Source of the DNA: Rickettsiales bacterium
Lineage (GTDB): Bacteria; Pseudomonadota; Alphaproteobacteria; Rickettsiales; UBA3002
Length of the DNA stretch: 64,000 nt
Direction: 5' to 3'
NCBI GenBank assembly: GCA_022763105.1
Contig: JALEGK010000069.1
Location: 1-64,000 of the forward strand
Made by a program: the position numbers and the translations under genes. Below, one piece after another: positions 10,481 through 21,413 of this stretch. Numbering within the stretch: the first letter of the stretch is position 1; each line of letters opens with the position of its first letter. The notes below the pieces were generated by a model. The model did no database searches. It was given only the letters and a program-made list of their open reading frames with translations, and was not told where the DNA came from.

Positions 10481-10897
10481 TTAAGAGGTTGCCACCCGTG
10501 CTCGATCGATTGCTGGTGCATCGACCTGATGTGAGTCGGGAGCATTATCAGATAATTCGCTTAGGATCAAATCACCAAAATCACTCAAGAATACAGAGCC
10601 GTTAACGGTCCGTTGAATAAAGACATTCCGGCGGTCCTGCTCATCTTTCTTGCGTTTGATTAGCTCCATCATCGAAAGCGTATCAACTGCGCGGCAAATT
10701 GCCGGTTTTGAAATGTTGAGACGTTCAGATAAATTTCTGACCGTGTGTGGCGGGTCGGTTAGGTAAACCGTGCCGAGCACTGCCATCTGACGTGCGGACA
10801 GGTCGTAGGGTAGTTCTTTGAGAGTGCGTGAAATAATGCGATGCCATAAATTGAGCGCATCGATGGTGTTTGGTACCTCAGTCATGCGTTTGCTCAC
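10481..10897 (-). CDS. MarR-like winged-helix transcriptional regulator
   Basis: LSARQMAVLGTVYLTDPPHTVRNLSERLNISKPAICRAVDTLSMMELIKRKKDEQDRRNVFIQRT. Confidence 0.75.
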   Translation of the reverse strand: MSKRMTEVPNTIDALNLWHRIISRTLKELPYDLSARQMAVLGTVYLTDPPHTVRNLSERLNISKPAICRAVDTLSMMELIKRKKDEQDRRNVFIQRTVNGSVFLSDFGDLILSELSDNAPDSHQVDAPAIDRARVATS

Positions 10898-10988
10898 CTT
10901 GTTATTATTACGCTGTCGTAACTATATTATCACATTCTGTCAATTAGCAATATTTTGCATCGACTGGCTGGGGGTGATAGTTAGGGGT

Positions 10989-11507
10989 ATGGGTTTAGAT
11001 ATTCTAGTGCTAACCGATTCAGAGCTATCCGTTGGTGAGAGGCGGTTTCGCTGTGCTGTAGGTTCAGGCGGGTTTATAGATGAGGCGCTCAAGCGGGAAG
11101 GGGATAAAAAAACCCCAATTGGCGCTTATCCTTTGCGTGAGTGCTGGTATCGAGAAGATAAAATCCCCGAGCCACGCGTGAATTTGCCGCTCAAGATGAT
11201 TCAAAAAGATGATGGCTGGTGCGATGCGCCAGATGATCTGAACTATAACCGACACGTGAAGTTACCATATCAAAGCTCGCATGAGACGCTTTGGCGTGCT
11301 GATCACGCCTATGATCTGATTATTCCTGTTGGCTATAATGATGCACCGATAGAGCCAGGTAAAGGTAGTGCGATTTTTATGCATATCGCTCAGCCGGATT
11401 ATCGCGGTACAGAAGGGTGCGTGGTGCTGTCACACGATGATTGGCTGCAGATTTTACCCCAATTAGATACAGAATCGCGCCTGATCATTCGACCATCTGG
11501 TGTTTAA
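10989..11507 (+). CDS. L,D-transpeptidase (YkuD) family protein
   Basis: GVF-type core with FMHIAQPDYRGTEGCVVLSHDDW (H...TEGC variant active site). Start chosen at ATG 10989. Confidence 0.8.
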   Translation: MGLDILVLTDSELSVGERRFRCAVGSGGFIDEALKREGDKKTPIGAYPLRECWYREDKIPEPRVNLPLKMIQKDDGWCDAPDDLNYNRHVKLPYQSSHETLWRADHAYDLIIPVGYNDAPIEPGKGSAIFMHIAQPDYRGTEGCVVLSHDDWLQILPQLDTESRLIIRPSGV

Positions 11508-12887
<1,380 letters not shown>

Positions 12888-12901
12888 AGGCGTTATTCAT
12901 A

Positions 12902-14812
12902 ATGAGCGACGCAGCAAGTTTGGAGAAGGAATTATCCCAGCTTAAGACCGAAAACGAACGTCTGAAGGTTGAGCTGCGTCGTACCTCTAATATCATCAAT
13001 TTATCTATCCATCCGATTTGGCAGCGTGATGAGTCGCTGAATATTATCTATTGTAATCTGGCATTCACTGAGGCGTGTGAGCATACAGCAGAGGATATGC
13101 TTGAGATCAGCGAGATGGAGCTGTTCAAGGGCCATCGTAAGTTGGCGGAGAAGGCGCTTAAGACCGGTGAAGAGCAGGTGGTTGAGCGTCATATCATTAT
13201 CAATGGTCAGCGCCGTTTATTTACCATCCGTGAAGTGCCGGAAGGTAAGCATGTGGTAACCGGCTATGCTGCCGAAATTACCGAGCTAGATGATGTGCGC
13301 GAGGAAGTGCAGCGCTATATTTCTGCGCAGCAGGATTTCTTGGAAGTATCGACCAGTGCAATGGCGATTTACGGCAAAGATATGCGCCTGATGCATTATA
13401 ACTATTCGTTTGCGCGTCTATGGGGGCTTGATGAAGCCTTTCTTGATCGCCAACCGGATTATGGCGAGATTTTGGAAGCCTTACGCGAGCGTCGTGCTCT
13501 GCCAGAGCAGGCGAACTTCGCCGCTTTCAAACAGCAGCAACTGAAGCTCTTTACCGATCTGATTGATCCGCATGAGGAGTTTTATTATCTGCCAGATGGT
13601 AAGATTTTGCGTGTCTTCGCGATTCCGCATGCGCTTGGCGGTCTCATGTTCGCCTTTGAGGATGTGACGGATAGGCTGGCGCTTGAACGTTCGTATAACA
13701 CGCTGATCGCGGTACAGACCGAAACGCTGGATAACCTCAATGAAGCGATTGTAGTGGTCGGTGAAGATGGGCGTATCAAGCTGTATAACCCAACCTTCTT
13801 ATCATTGTGGAACCTTGAATCTAAACAGATTGATGGCGATACCCATGTCCGTGATTTGCTGGATGCGTGTCGTGCCTATTTCATCTTGGAGGATTGGGAC
13901 GAGTTTAAAGATGGCTTCTCATCCCAGCTTCAGCAGCGCAATATTCAAGAAGGGCGCATAGAGCGTAGTGATCAGTCGGTTCTTGATTGGCGAATGGTGC
14001 CACTGCCAGATGGTGGAACGCTGGTTACATACACAGATGTCACAGACTCGACGCTCGTGGAGCGCTCGCTACGTGAAAAGAACGAAGCGCTGGAAGAAGC
14101 CGATAAGTTGAAAACTGAATTCTTAGCAAACGTTTCGTACGAGTTGCGTTCACCGCTGACATCTATCAGTGGCTTTGCGGATATTCTGCGTAATGAGTAT
14201 TTTGGTGAATTGACCGAGAAGCAAAGTGAATATGTTGAAGGGATTCATCAATCCTGTCAGCATCTGGGGCAGCTAATTAACAACATTCTTGATCTGGCGA
14301 GTATTGAAGCGGGTTACATGCAGCTTGATCTTAGCGAGTTTGATATCTACGAGATGCTTGAAGCGGTGTTGTTATTGCTTAAAGAACGCCTCAAGGTGCT
14401 TGGGCTTCGCATCCACAATAAGTGCGACCCTGACATTGGCAATATGCGCGCCGACGAGACGCGCGTGAAGCAGGTGATGTTTAACCTGCTCAGCAATGCT
14501 GCGAAATATTCTAAGGCGAATAGCTCCATTGATATTGGTGCGGATCGTCAAGCAGATGGTCGCGTGATGATGTGGGTGGAAGATCACGGTGTGGGTATTG
14601 AAAAAGATAAACAGCATTTGGTGTTTGATAAATTCTATCGTGCCGGTGCGGTGTCTAATCAGCAATCGGGTTCTGGCTTGGGCTTGTCGATTGTAAAAAG
14701 CTTTATTGAATTACATGGCGGGCAAGTGCTGCTCGATTCAGAACCGAATGTGGGCACTAAAGTGATGTGCTATATCCCGACCATGAAGCGCTATGAGGAG
14801 AAAGCATCATGA
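12902..14812 (+). CDS. divL: Multi-PAS sensor kinase, DivL-like (Tyr in place of the H-box His)
   Basis: PAS domains; HisKA-like H-box FLANVSYELRSPLT with Tyr (TAC at 14138-14140); intact HATPase (NLLSNAAKYS, DHGVGIEKD, GSGLGLSIVK). Confidence 0.8.
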   Translation: MSDAASLEKELSQLKTENERLKVELRRTSNIINLSIHPIWQRDESLNIIYCNLAFTEACEHTAEDMLEISEMELFKGHRKLAEKALKTGEEQVVERHIIINGQRRLFTIREVPEGKHVVTGYAAEITELDDVREEVQRYISAQQDFLEVSTSAMAIYGKDMRLMHYNYSFARLWGLDEAFLDRQPDYGEILEALRERRALPEQANFAAFKQQQLKLFTDLIDPHEEFYYLPDGKILRVFAIPHALGGLMFAFEDVTDRLALERSYNTLIAVQTETLDNLNEAIVVVGEDGRIKLYNPTFLSLWNLESKQIDGDTHVRDLLDACRAYFILEDWDEFKDGFSSQLQQRNIQEGRIERSDQSVLDWRMVPLPDGGTLVTYTDVTDSTLVERSLREKNEALEEADKLKTEFLANVSYELRSPLTSISGFADILRNEYFGELTEKQSEYVEGIHQSCQHLGQLINNILDLASIEAGYMQLDLSEFDIYEMLEAVLLLLKERLKVLGLRIHNKCDPDIGNMRADETRVKQVMFNLLSNAAKYSKANSSIDIGADRQADGRVMMWVEDHGVGIEKDKQHLVFDKFYRAGAVSNQQSGSGLGLSIVKSFIELHGGQVLLDSEPNVGTKVMCYIPTMKRYEEKAS

Positions 14813-15672
14813 CAACTGAATCACGCTATGTATTGACCGTAGCATGCGATGATGTGCCGGGCATTGTGGCAAGTGTCTCGACCTTTTTGCATGAAAAGGG
14901 CGGGTTTGTTGTAGAGGCTGCTCAGTTTGGTGATCCGTATAGTAATCGTTTCTTCCTGAGGATGGATTTTACTACCAATGAGAGCGCGCCAGAAAAAGAA
15001 GATATTCGCGAGCAGTTTGAAGAGCAGATTGCGAAGCCGTTTAAAATGGATTGGCAGATGCGCGACGTGACGCGCAAGCAGCGCGTAGTGATCTTGGTGT
15101 CTAAGTTTGGGCATTGCCTGAATGATTTGCTGCATCGTTATCAGGCGGGGACATTGCCCATTGAGATTCCGGCGATTATCTCTAACCACGATGACATGCG
15201 CAAAATGGCAGAATGGCATGACATTCCCTATCACCATCTTCCGGTCTCTAAAGAAACCAAGATGGAGCAGGAAGCGAAAATTTGGGAAGTCATTAAAGAC
15301 GTGGATGCTGATTTGGTCGTGCTTGCACGTTATATGCAGATTTTATCGCCAGGCTTGAGCGCGAAGCTTTCTGGTCGCGCGATTAATATTCACCATTCGT
15401 TCTTGCCTAGCTTTAAAGGCGCGCGTCCATACCATCAGGCGTATGAGCGTGGGGTAAAGGTGATTGGTGCCACGGCTCACTATGTTACCGATGATCTGGA
15501 TGAAGGTCCGATTATCGAGCAAGAGACGGCGCGGGTCGAACACAGTCAAGGCCCTGATGAGCTAGTGGCAATTGGCCGCGATATTGAATCCGTCGTGCTT
15601 GCACGAGCGGTGCGCTACCATATTGAGCATCGTGTGCTCATTAATGGCGGAAAAACGGTTGTCTTCCGATAG
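14809..15672 (+). CDS. purU: Formyltetrahydrofolate deformylase
   Basis: N-terminal ACT domain plus formyltransferase fold: HHSFLPSFKGARPYHQAYERGVKVIGATAHYVTDDLDEGPIIEQ. ATGA overlap with the upstream kinase gene. Confidence 0.96.
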   Translation: MTTESRYVLTVACDDVPGIVASVSTFLHEKGGFVVEAAQFGDPYSNRFFLRMDFTTNESAPEKEDIREQFEEQIAKPFKMDWQMRDVTRKQRVVILVSKFGHCLNDLLHRYQAGTLPIEIPAIISNHDDMRKMAEWHDIPYHHLPVSKETKMEQEAKIWEVIKDVDADLVVLARYMQILSPGLSAKLSGRAINIHHSFLPSFKGARPYHQAYERGVKVIGATAHYVTDDLDEGPIIEQETARVEHSQGPDELVAIGRDIESVVLARAVRYHIEHRVLINGGKTVVFR

Positions 15673-15673
15673 G

Positions 15674-15967
15674 CTAAGCTATCCAGTGAATGACAGCGCT
15701 TTGTGCGAAGTTAATTAGCAGTAGCAACGCTAAAGGCGAGAGATCGACGCCGCCAAGATTTGGCAATATCTTATCAAGCACTTTACGGATGGGTTTTAGC
15801 GCCGGTTCAACCAAGCGATCGAGCACGTAATTGATCTTTTGTACGACCTGATTGAAGCGATTGATGATCTCAAAGCTTATCAACACGCTTAAAATGACCC
15901 ATGCGATTACAATGTAACTATAAATATGTAATATAGATAAAATTAGCTCGATAAATGGAATCATCAT
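15674..15967 (-). CDS. YggT family membrane protein
   Basis: 97 aa, two hydrophobic segments with RLVEPALKPIRKVLDKILPNLGGVDLSPLALLLL. Confidence 0.85.
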   Translation of the reverse strand: MMIPFIELILSILHIYSYIVIAWVILSVLISFEIINRFNQVVQKINYVLDRLVEPALKPIRKVLDKILPNLGGVDLSPLALLLLINFAQSAVIHWIA

Positions 15968-16068
15968 TTGTCAAATTGCCCTTATTGTGATATAACAAGG
16001 ACATAATAACGAGGTTTATCTTTTCAGCAATCTATAACCTCGCCAAGTAGGCACCCTCGTGAAAAATA

Positions 16069-16083
16069 AGGGAAAATATCCCT
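16069..16083. promoter_or_regulatory. Inverted repeat AGGGA-AAATA-TCCCT upstream of the flagellin gene (possible operator)
   Basis: Read directly; same layout as the fliF upstream repeat (AGGRA-W5-TYCCT). Confidence 0.3.
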
Positions 16084-16215
16084 AAAACACTAGATAAAGT
16101 TAACATTGCTTTAAGATTTGCACGGTATCATGCGTGTAAGTTTATAAAGACGAAACTTTGACAGGTCCGACCGGCTTGATAAGTAGTCAAAAAAAGAGCA
16201 AGGAGCTTGAAGACG

Positions 16216-18504
16216 ATGGCCAATCCAATTAACCCGTTTAGTGCGGGTCTAATCCAAGCATCAATAGGTGTGAACCGCCGCGGTCTCGCGGATACCATTG
16301 CAGCATTAGCAAGTGGTAACCGTATTAACCGTGCGGCACAAGATATCGCGGCTTTGTCGGCTGCAACCTCACTTCAATCAGAAGTGACAGGGCTGCGCGC
16401 GGCATCGCTAAACATTAATCAGGCATCGAGCATGCTGGAGGTTGCTGATGGCGGTATGTCGCAAATCGGCAGCATTCTGGATCGCATGAGCGCGCTGTCT
16501 GTGCAGGCTAACTCTGGTGCGCTGAGTGAATCAGGTCGCGCGGGTTTGAATGCAGAATTCCAGGGGCTGGTTGATGAGATTAACCGTTTGGCTGGTGAAA
16601 CCAACTTTAACGATGTGAATTTGCTAGATGGTTCGCTTTCGAATGCTAACAGTATTGACATTGAGACCTCTCAGGGCGACCAGGCTCAGGGTTCTATTAC
16701 CTTTGGTGGTAATGTGAATGCGGGTGAGACGATTGAGTTGAATGGTGTGACCCTGCAAGAAGGTGTTGACTTTAATGCGGGTGCAACCATTGAAGAGACG
16801 GTTCAGAATATTTCTAACGCAGCGAATCAGACGGCTGGTCTGGAAGATGTAAGCTTTAATGCGAATGGCAATACGCTTCAGATTGAGGCGAATGCTGCAG
16901 GTGAAGCGGGTAACCAATTTACGATCGACCAAGGAGCATCGACGGCAACCTTTACGGTGGCTGGTGACGCGCTGGGTGGTAACGGTGTGTTCTCGCTACA
17001 GGGCGGAACGGATGCGGGTGTATCATCGGGTGATGTAACGGCTCAAGGTTCGGTTGGCGATAGTATTCTCGCCAGCGGGACTGGTGAGGCGGCTCAGTCT
17101 ACGCTTCGCTTTAACTCTGAGGCAGACATTCAAAATGGTGATACCATTCAGATTGATGATGGTGAGGGTGGCTTTACGACCTTCACGTTTGTCAATGGTG
17201 CGCCAGCCAATGATAGCCAAATTGAGATTGGTGCGAATCTGGGCGAGACGCTTCAGAATGCAGCAAACACCTTAGAGAATTTTGAAGGTGCGGGTGATTT
17301 CGGAACGCGCCAGCTAGACTTCTCTGTTGATGGCAACAATCTGGTCATCCAATCTGAGAATGTTGGTAATGCAACCGATGTAACCGGCGCGGCTTTAGAT
17401 ATCAATCTGGGTACGACCGGCGGTACAATTGATAATACTCAACTGAATAATGGTTCGGTGGGCGGTATTGATGTCAGTAATGTCAGCACCAACGGGTTTG
17501 TTGGTAACCTGCAAGGCTTTGAAGCCGTGTTCACCGGTAATGACAGTGTCAATGTATCGGTTAATGTGAATGGTGAAACATTCAGCGCGAATATTTCTGA
17601 TACCACGGTTGGTTCAGATACGACCGTTACCTTTACTTCTGAGAATGGTGGCTCGTTTGATGTGACGCTAGCTGGTGGCAATGGTCAATCTGTGACCTCT
17701 CAGGTCAGTGCCGATCAATTCGCTAACCGTCTAGATGCTGCGTTTAGCGGTGTGACGTTCTCTCAGCGTCAGGATGTTGCTAACTTTGACGGGCAGGGTG
17801 ATCTGTTTGGATCAACGCTTCAGTTTGAATCGTCATCTTCTGCACCGGCACGTATCGAAGATATTAGTGTCAATAATAACGGTGTGACCTCGCGCTTAGA
17901 ATTCACTGTAAATGGTGAGCGCTTTGTGAGTGATACGCTTGACGGCGATATTCTTGCGGGTCAGCAGGTTGAATTAACCGCTAATAACGGTGATCGCTTG
18001 ATTTTCACCGCAGGTGAGAATGGTGTTAATCTCGATAATGCGAGTGAAGCGAGCAGCTTTGAGACCGGTTTACAAAATGCATTGAATTTCAATGAAGGTG
18101 GCGCTGCTGGCGCACGCTTCCAAATTAGCTCTAGCAGTGATGGTGATGTCAGTCTTCAGATTGGCGATCTAACCGCTGAGGCGCTACTTGGTGGCAATGC
18201 CTTCAATCTACTGACGGCGGATTCTGCTCAGGCTGCATTTGCAGCGGTGGGTCAAGCGATTGATACGCTGACCTCACAACGTGCAGATGTCGGCGCATTC
18301 CAGCAATCGCTGGATTATGCGCAGTCTAATGTTCTATCTGCGATTCAGAATCAGGATGCAGCGCGCAGTGTTCTTACTGACACTGACTTTGGTGCAACCT
18401 CTACACTGAACTCGCTATTTGAAACGCAAACGCAGGCGGGTATTTCGACACTCGCTCAGACGAACCGTTTGTCAGGCAACCTTCTGCAGTTGCTGGTTCA
18501 GTAG
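16216..18504 (+). CDS. Large flagellin
   Basis: Conserved D0/D1 N-terminus (ASGNRINRAAQDIAALSAATSLQSEVTGLRAASLNINQASSMLEVADGGMSQI) and C-terminus (TLNSLFETQTQAGISTLAQTNRLSGNLLQLLVQ). The ORF track opens at TTG 16207; AGGAG spacing favours ATG 16216. Confidence 0.93.
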   Translation: MANPINPFSAGLIQASIGVNRRGLADTIAALASGNRINRAAQDIAALSAATSLQSEVTGLRAASLNINQASSMLEVADGGMSQIGSILDRMSALSVQANSGALSESGRAGLNAEFQGLVDEINRLAGETNFNDVNLLDGSLSNANSIDIETSQGDQAQGSITFGGNVNAGETIELNGVTLQEGVDFNAGATIEETVQNISNAANQTAGLEDVSFNANGNTLQIEANAAGEAGNQFTIDQGASTATFTVAGDALGGNGVFSLQGGTDAGVSSGDVTAQGSVGDSILASGTGEAAQSTLRFNSEADIQNGDTIQIDDGEGGFTTFTFVNGAPANDSQIEIGANLGETLQNAANTLENFEGAGDFGTRQLDFSVDGNNLVIQSENVGNATDVTGAALDINLGTTGGTIDNTQLNNGSVGGIDVSNVSTNGFVGNLQGFEAVFTGNDSVNVSVNVNGETFSANISDTTVGSDTTVTFTSENGGSFDVTLAGGNGQSVTSQVSADQFANRLDAAFSGVTFSQRQDVANFDGQGDLFGSTLQFESSSSAPARIEDISVNNNGVTSRLEFTVNGERFVSDTLDGDILAGQQVELTANNGDRLIFTAGENGVNLDNASEASSFETGLQNALNFNEGGAAGARFQISSSSDGDVSLQIGDLTAEALLGGNAFNLLTADSAQAAFAAVGQAIDTLTSQRADVGAFQQSLDYAQSNVLSAIQNQDAARSVLTDTDFGATSTLNSLFETQTQAGISTLAQTNRLSGNLLQLLVQ

Positions 18505-18531
18505 ATCCTACTTGGATTGTTAGGAAAAAAA

Positions 18532-18559
18532 GGGCCTTGGAATTTCCAAGGCCCTTTTT
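18532..18559. terminator. Bidirectional rho-independent terminator between flagellin (+) and gltA (-)
   Basis: GGGCCTTGG-AATTT-CCAAGGCCC followed by TTTTT and preceded by AAAAAAA. Confidence 0.93.
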
Positions 18560-18580
18560 GTTTTGTCATGTTGGCTAATG

Positions 18581-19981
18581 CTATTTGCGTTTGCTCATAG
18601 ACACGTATGGGCGAGGCTCAGAGCCACTGAATAGCTGACGTGGACGACCGATTTTCATCTCTGGGTCCTCGATCATCTCTTTCCATTGTGCTACCCATCC
18701 GCTGGCGCGGGCAACGGCGAATAGAACGGTAAAGAGCGAGGTTGGAATACCCATAGCACGGTAGATAATGCCTGAGTAGAAGTCGACGTTAGGATAAAGT
18801 TTTCGCTCTACGAAGTATGGATCTTCTAGAGCGATTTTCTCTAACTCCATTGCGATGCGAAGCAATGGTTCATCTTCCTGACCAAGTTCTGCCAATACGT
18901 CGTGACATGATTCACGAAGCACGGCTGCGCGTGGGTCGTAGTTTTTGTAAACGCGGTGACCAAAGCCCATTAAGCGGAATGGATCATCCTTGTCTTTTGC
19001 TTTCTTGATGAATTCTGGGATGTTTTTGACATCGCCAATTTCCGTCAGCATGTTGATTACCGCTTCGTTTGCACCACCATGCGATGGGCCCCAAAGCGAT
19101 GCGATGCCTGCACCAATACAAGCAAACGGGTTTGCACCCGAAGAGCCTGCTAGGCGTACGGTTGAAGTGGATGCGTTTTGCTCGTGATCGGCATGGAGGA
19201 TAAAGATTTTATCCATCGCATCGGCGAGTACCGGATTGATTTCGTAATCCTCACACGGGGTTGCAAACATCATGTAGAGGAAGTTCTCTGACAGCGACAA
19301 GCTATTATCCGGATAGATAAATGGCTGGCCGATAGAATATTTGTAACACATGGCCGCTAGTGTCGGCATTTTCGCGATGATGCGGAATGCAGAGAGTTCG
19401 CGCTCAGCTGGGTCAGCAATTTCCAGACTATCGTGATAGAAGGCGGATAATGATGCTACGGAGCCTACCATCAGTGCCATTGGGTGCGCGCGGCGTGGGA
19501 AGCCACGGAACATGAAGTGGATTTGCTCATGCACCATGGTGTGGTGAAGTAGCTTATACTCAAACCATTCAGATTGCTGCTTGTTAGGGAGCTCTCCATA
19601 TAGAAGCAGATAGCAAACTTCGTGGTAATTCGATTTATTGGCTAGCTCGAAAATATCGTAGCCACGATAGCGCAAGACACCTTTGCCGCCATCGATATAG
19701 GTGATATCTGACTGGCATGATGCGGTTGATTGGAAGCCTGGGTCATAGGTGAAGTAGCCGGTTTTCTTGTACAGGCTGCTCACATCGATACATGGCGCGC
19801 CTTCAGATGCTTTGTAGATTGGCATCTCCAACTTGGTGTCGCCATCGATCACCAATTTCGCCAAATCTGGCTTTGCGCGTTTTTTATCTTTTGGGGCGTC
19901 TTTAACTAAAATGGGAGGCTTTGGTGGTGGTGTTAGTCCGGTTGCATTTCGTGCGATCTTCTTAGATTTCGTTTTTGTCAT
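18581..19981 (-). CDS. gltA: Citrate synthase
   Basis: [47 protein letters not shown]. Lys/Pro-rich N-terminal extension; ATG at 19981. Confidence 0.96.
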   Translation of the reverse strand: MTKTKSKKIARNATGLTPPPKPPILVKDAPKDKKRAKPDLAKLVIDGDTKLEMPIYKASEGAPCIDVSSLYKKTGYFTYDPGFQSTASCQSDITYIDGGKGVLRYRGYDIFELANKSNYHEVCYLLLYGELPNKQQSEWFEYKLLHHTMVHEQIHFMFRGFPRRAHPMALMVGSVASLSAFYHDSLEIADPAERELSAFRIIAKMPTLAAMCYKYSIGQPFIYPDNSLSLSENFLYMMFATPCEDYEINPVLADAMDKIFILHADHEQNASTSTVRLAGSSGANPFACIGAGIASLWGPSHGGANEAVINMLTEIGDVKNIPEFIKKAKDKDDPFRLMGFGHRVYKNYDPRAAVLRESCHDVLAELGQEDEPLLRIAMELEKIALEDPYFVERKLYPNVDFYSGIIYRAMGIPTSLFTVLFAVARASGWVAQWKEMIEDPEMKIGRPRQLFSGSEPRPYVSMSKRK

Positions 19982-20150
19982 AATCAACTCCCATAGTTAT
20001 TGCCATGCAATATAGCCTGAAGCGGTGCTGGGGTCAATTAGCTCAACGCTCAAAGCCTTATTTTTGCGTCTTATTTGTATCAATTTCCGATTGCACTTGT
20101 GCGCGTACCGCACCTGTCTATATTTAGGCCAATCAATCAATGAGGAAACC

Positions 20151-21413
20151 ATGAGTGAAGCGCTAGATAAAGTCGATGAAACCTTAGAAAAAGTCGATAA
20201 AACCATCGATAAAATGGATGAGGCATTACTAAAGCTTCGCGACTTTCTAAAAGTTGAGTCAGCAGGTGGTGTTGCTTTGATGTTGGCAGCAGTGATGGCT
20301 ATGATTTTGGCGAATAGTCCGCTATCTCATTACTACGATATTTTCCTAGAGACGCATCTGACCATCAAGCTGGGTGGTCTAGGATTAGACAAACCGCTAT
20401 TGCTCTGGATTAATGACGGGTTGATGGCCGTTTTCTTCTTCCTTGTTGGTATGGAGATTAAGCGTGAGGTTTTAGAGGGGGAGCTTTCTAGTGTAGAGCA
20501 GGCTGTTCTGCCCGGTATTGCTGCGGTTGGTGGTATTGCGGCTCCTGCAGCGATTTTTGCGTATTTTAACCAGCATGATCCGGTTGCCATGGGTGGATGG
20601 GCCATTCCGGCAGCCACAGATATTGCGTTTGCTCTTGGAATTCTTGCACTGTTTGGCAAGCGTGTGCCGATATCGCTTAAAATCTTCCTGACAGCCGTTG
20701 CGGTGATGGATGATTTGGCTGCTATTGTCATTATCGCGATTTTCTACACCGATAATTTATCGTTAGGGTCCTTGTCTTTTGCGGGAGTGTTTTTCGCAGG
20801 ATTGCTGGTGCTTAACCTTATAAAAAGCAACCGAACCTCAATCTATGTTTTTCTAGGGCTATTGATGTGGTTTGCGGTATTAAAATCGGGGGTGCATGCC
20901 ACATTGGCGGGCGTGATTCTTGGCTTTTTAATCCCTCATAAAATTAAGAATGATCATGGCAACTCGATGCTGTGCGAGCTAGAGCATGGTTTGCACCCGT
21001 GGGTGGCGCTTTTAGTGCTGCCAGTCTTTGCGTTTGCCAATGCAGGTATTCATTTTGAAGGGATGACGCTTGATAGCTTCACCGAACCATTGCCGCTAGG
21101 TATTGCGTTAGGTTTGTTTGCGGGAAAACAGCTTGGCATTTTTAGTGTTTGCTGGCTGGCGATCAAGTCTGGGCTGGCGAAAATGCCAGATGAGATTAAC
21201 TGGATGCAATTTTATGCTGTCTGTGTGCTTTGCGGTGTTGGTTTCACCATGAGTTTATTTATTGGCTCTTTGGCGTTTGAGACGTCTGCGAATGAACTGG
21301 CTGCACGTGTCGGCATTGTGTCTGGCTCGCTCTTATCGGGCCTAGTTGCGGTGGTTATTCTTTATTTTAGTTTGCCTAGCGTTGAAGAGCGGATGAAGCT
21401 GAAAAAAGGCTAA
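20151..21413 (+). CDS. nhaA: Na+/H+ antiporter NhaA
   Basis: NDGLMAVFFFLVGMEIKREVLEGELSS; TDIAFALGILALFGKRVP; VMDDLAAI. GAGGAAACC-ATG start at 20151. Confidence 0.96.
   Translation: MSEALDKVDETLEKVDKTIDKMDEALLKLRDFLKVESAGGVALMLAAVMAMILANSPLSHYYDIFLETHLTIKLGGLGLDKPLLLWINDGLMAVFFFLVGMEIKREVLEGELSSVEQAVLPGIAAVGGIAAPAAIFAYFNQHDPVAMGGWAIPAATDIAFALGILALFGKRVPISLKIFLTAVAVMDDLAAIVIIAIFYTDNLSLGSLSFAGVFFAGLLVLNLIKSNRTSIYVFLGLLMWFAVLKSGVHATLAGVILGFLIPHKIKNDHGNSMLCELEHGLHPWVALLVLPVFAFANAGIHFEGMTLDSFTEPLPLGIALGLFAGKQLGIFSVCWLAIKSGLAKMPDEINWMQFYAVCVLCGVGFTMSLFIGSLAFETSANELAARVGIVSGSLLSGLVAVVILYFSLPSVEERMKLKKG

Noticed and set aside
10989-11507. Broken L,D-transpeptidase active site (TEGC instead of SxGC)
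   Set aside because: The Cys and His are retained, and a T-x-G-C variant is, to my knowledge, seen in short YkuD-family proteins.
16118-16133. Sigma-54 promoter (TTTGCACGGTATCATGCG) upstream of flagellin
   Set aside because: It resembles TGGCAC-N5-TTGC, but the -24 GG is TG and the GC spacing appears off by one. Not strong enough to annotate.
17439-17681. Minus-strand ORFs inside the flagellin repeat region
   Set aside because: Thr/Pro/Leu-rich translation is the mirror of the flagellin repeats; no independent support.
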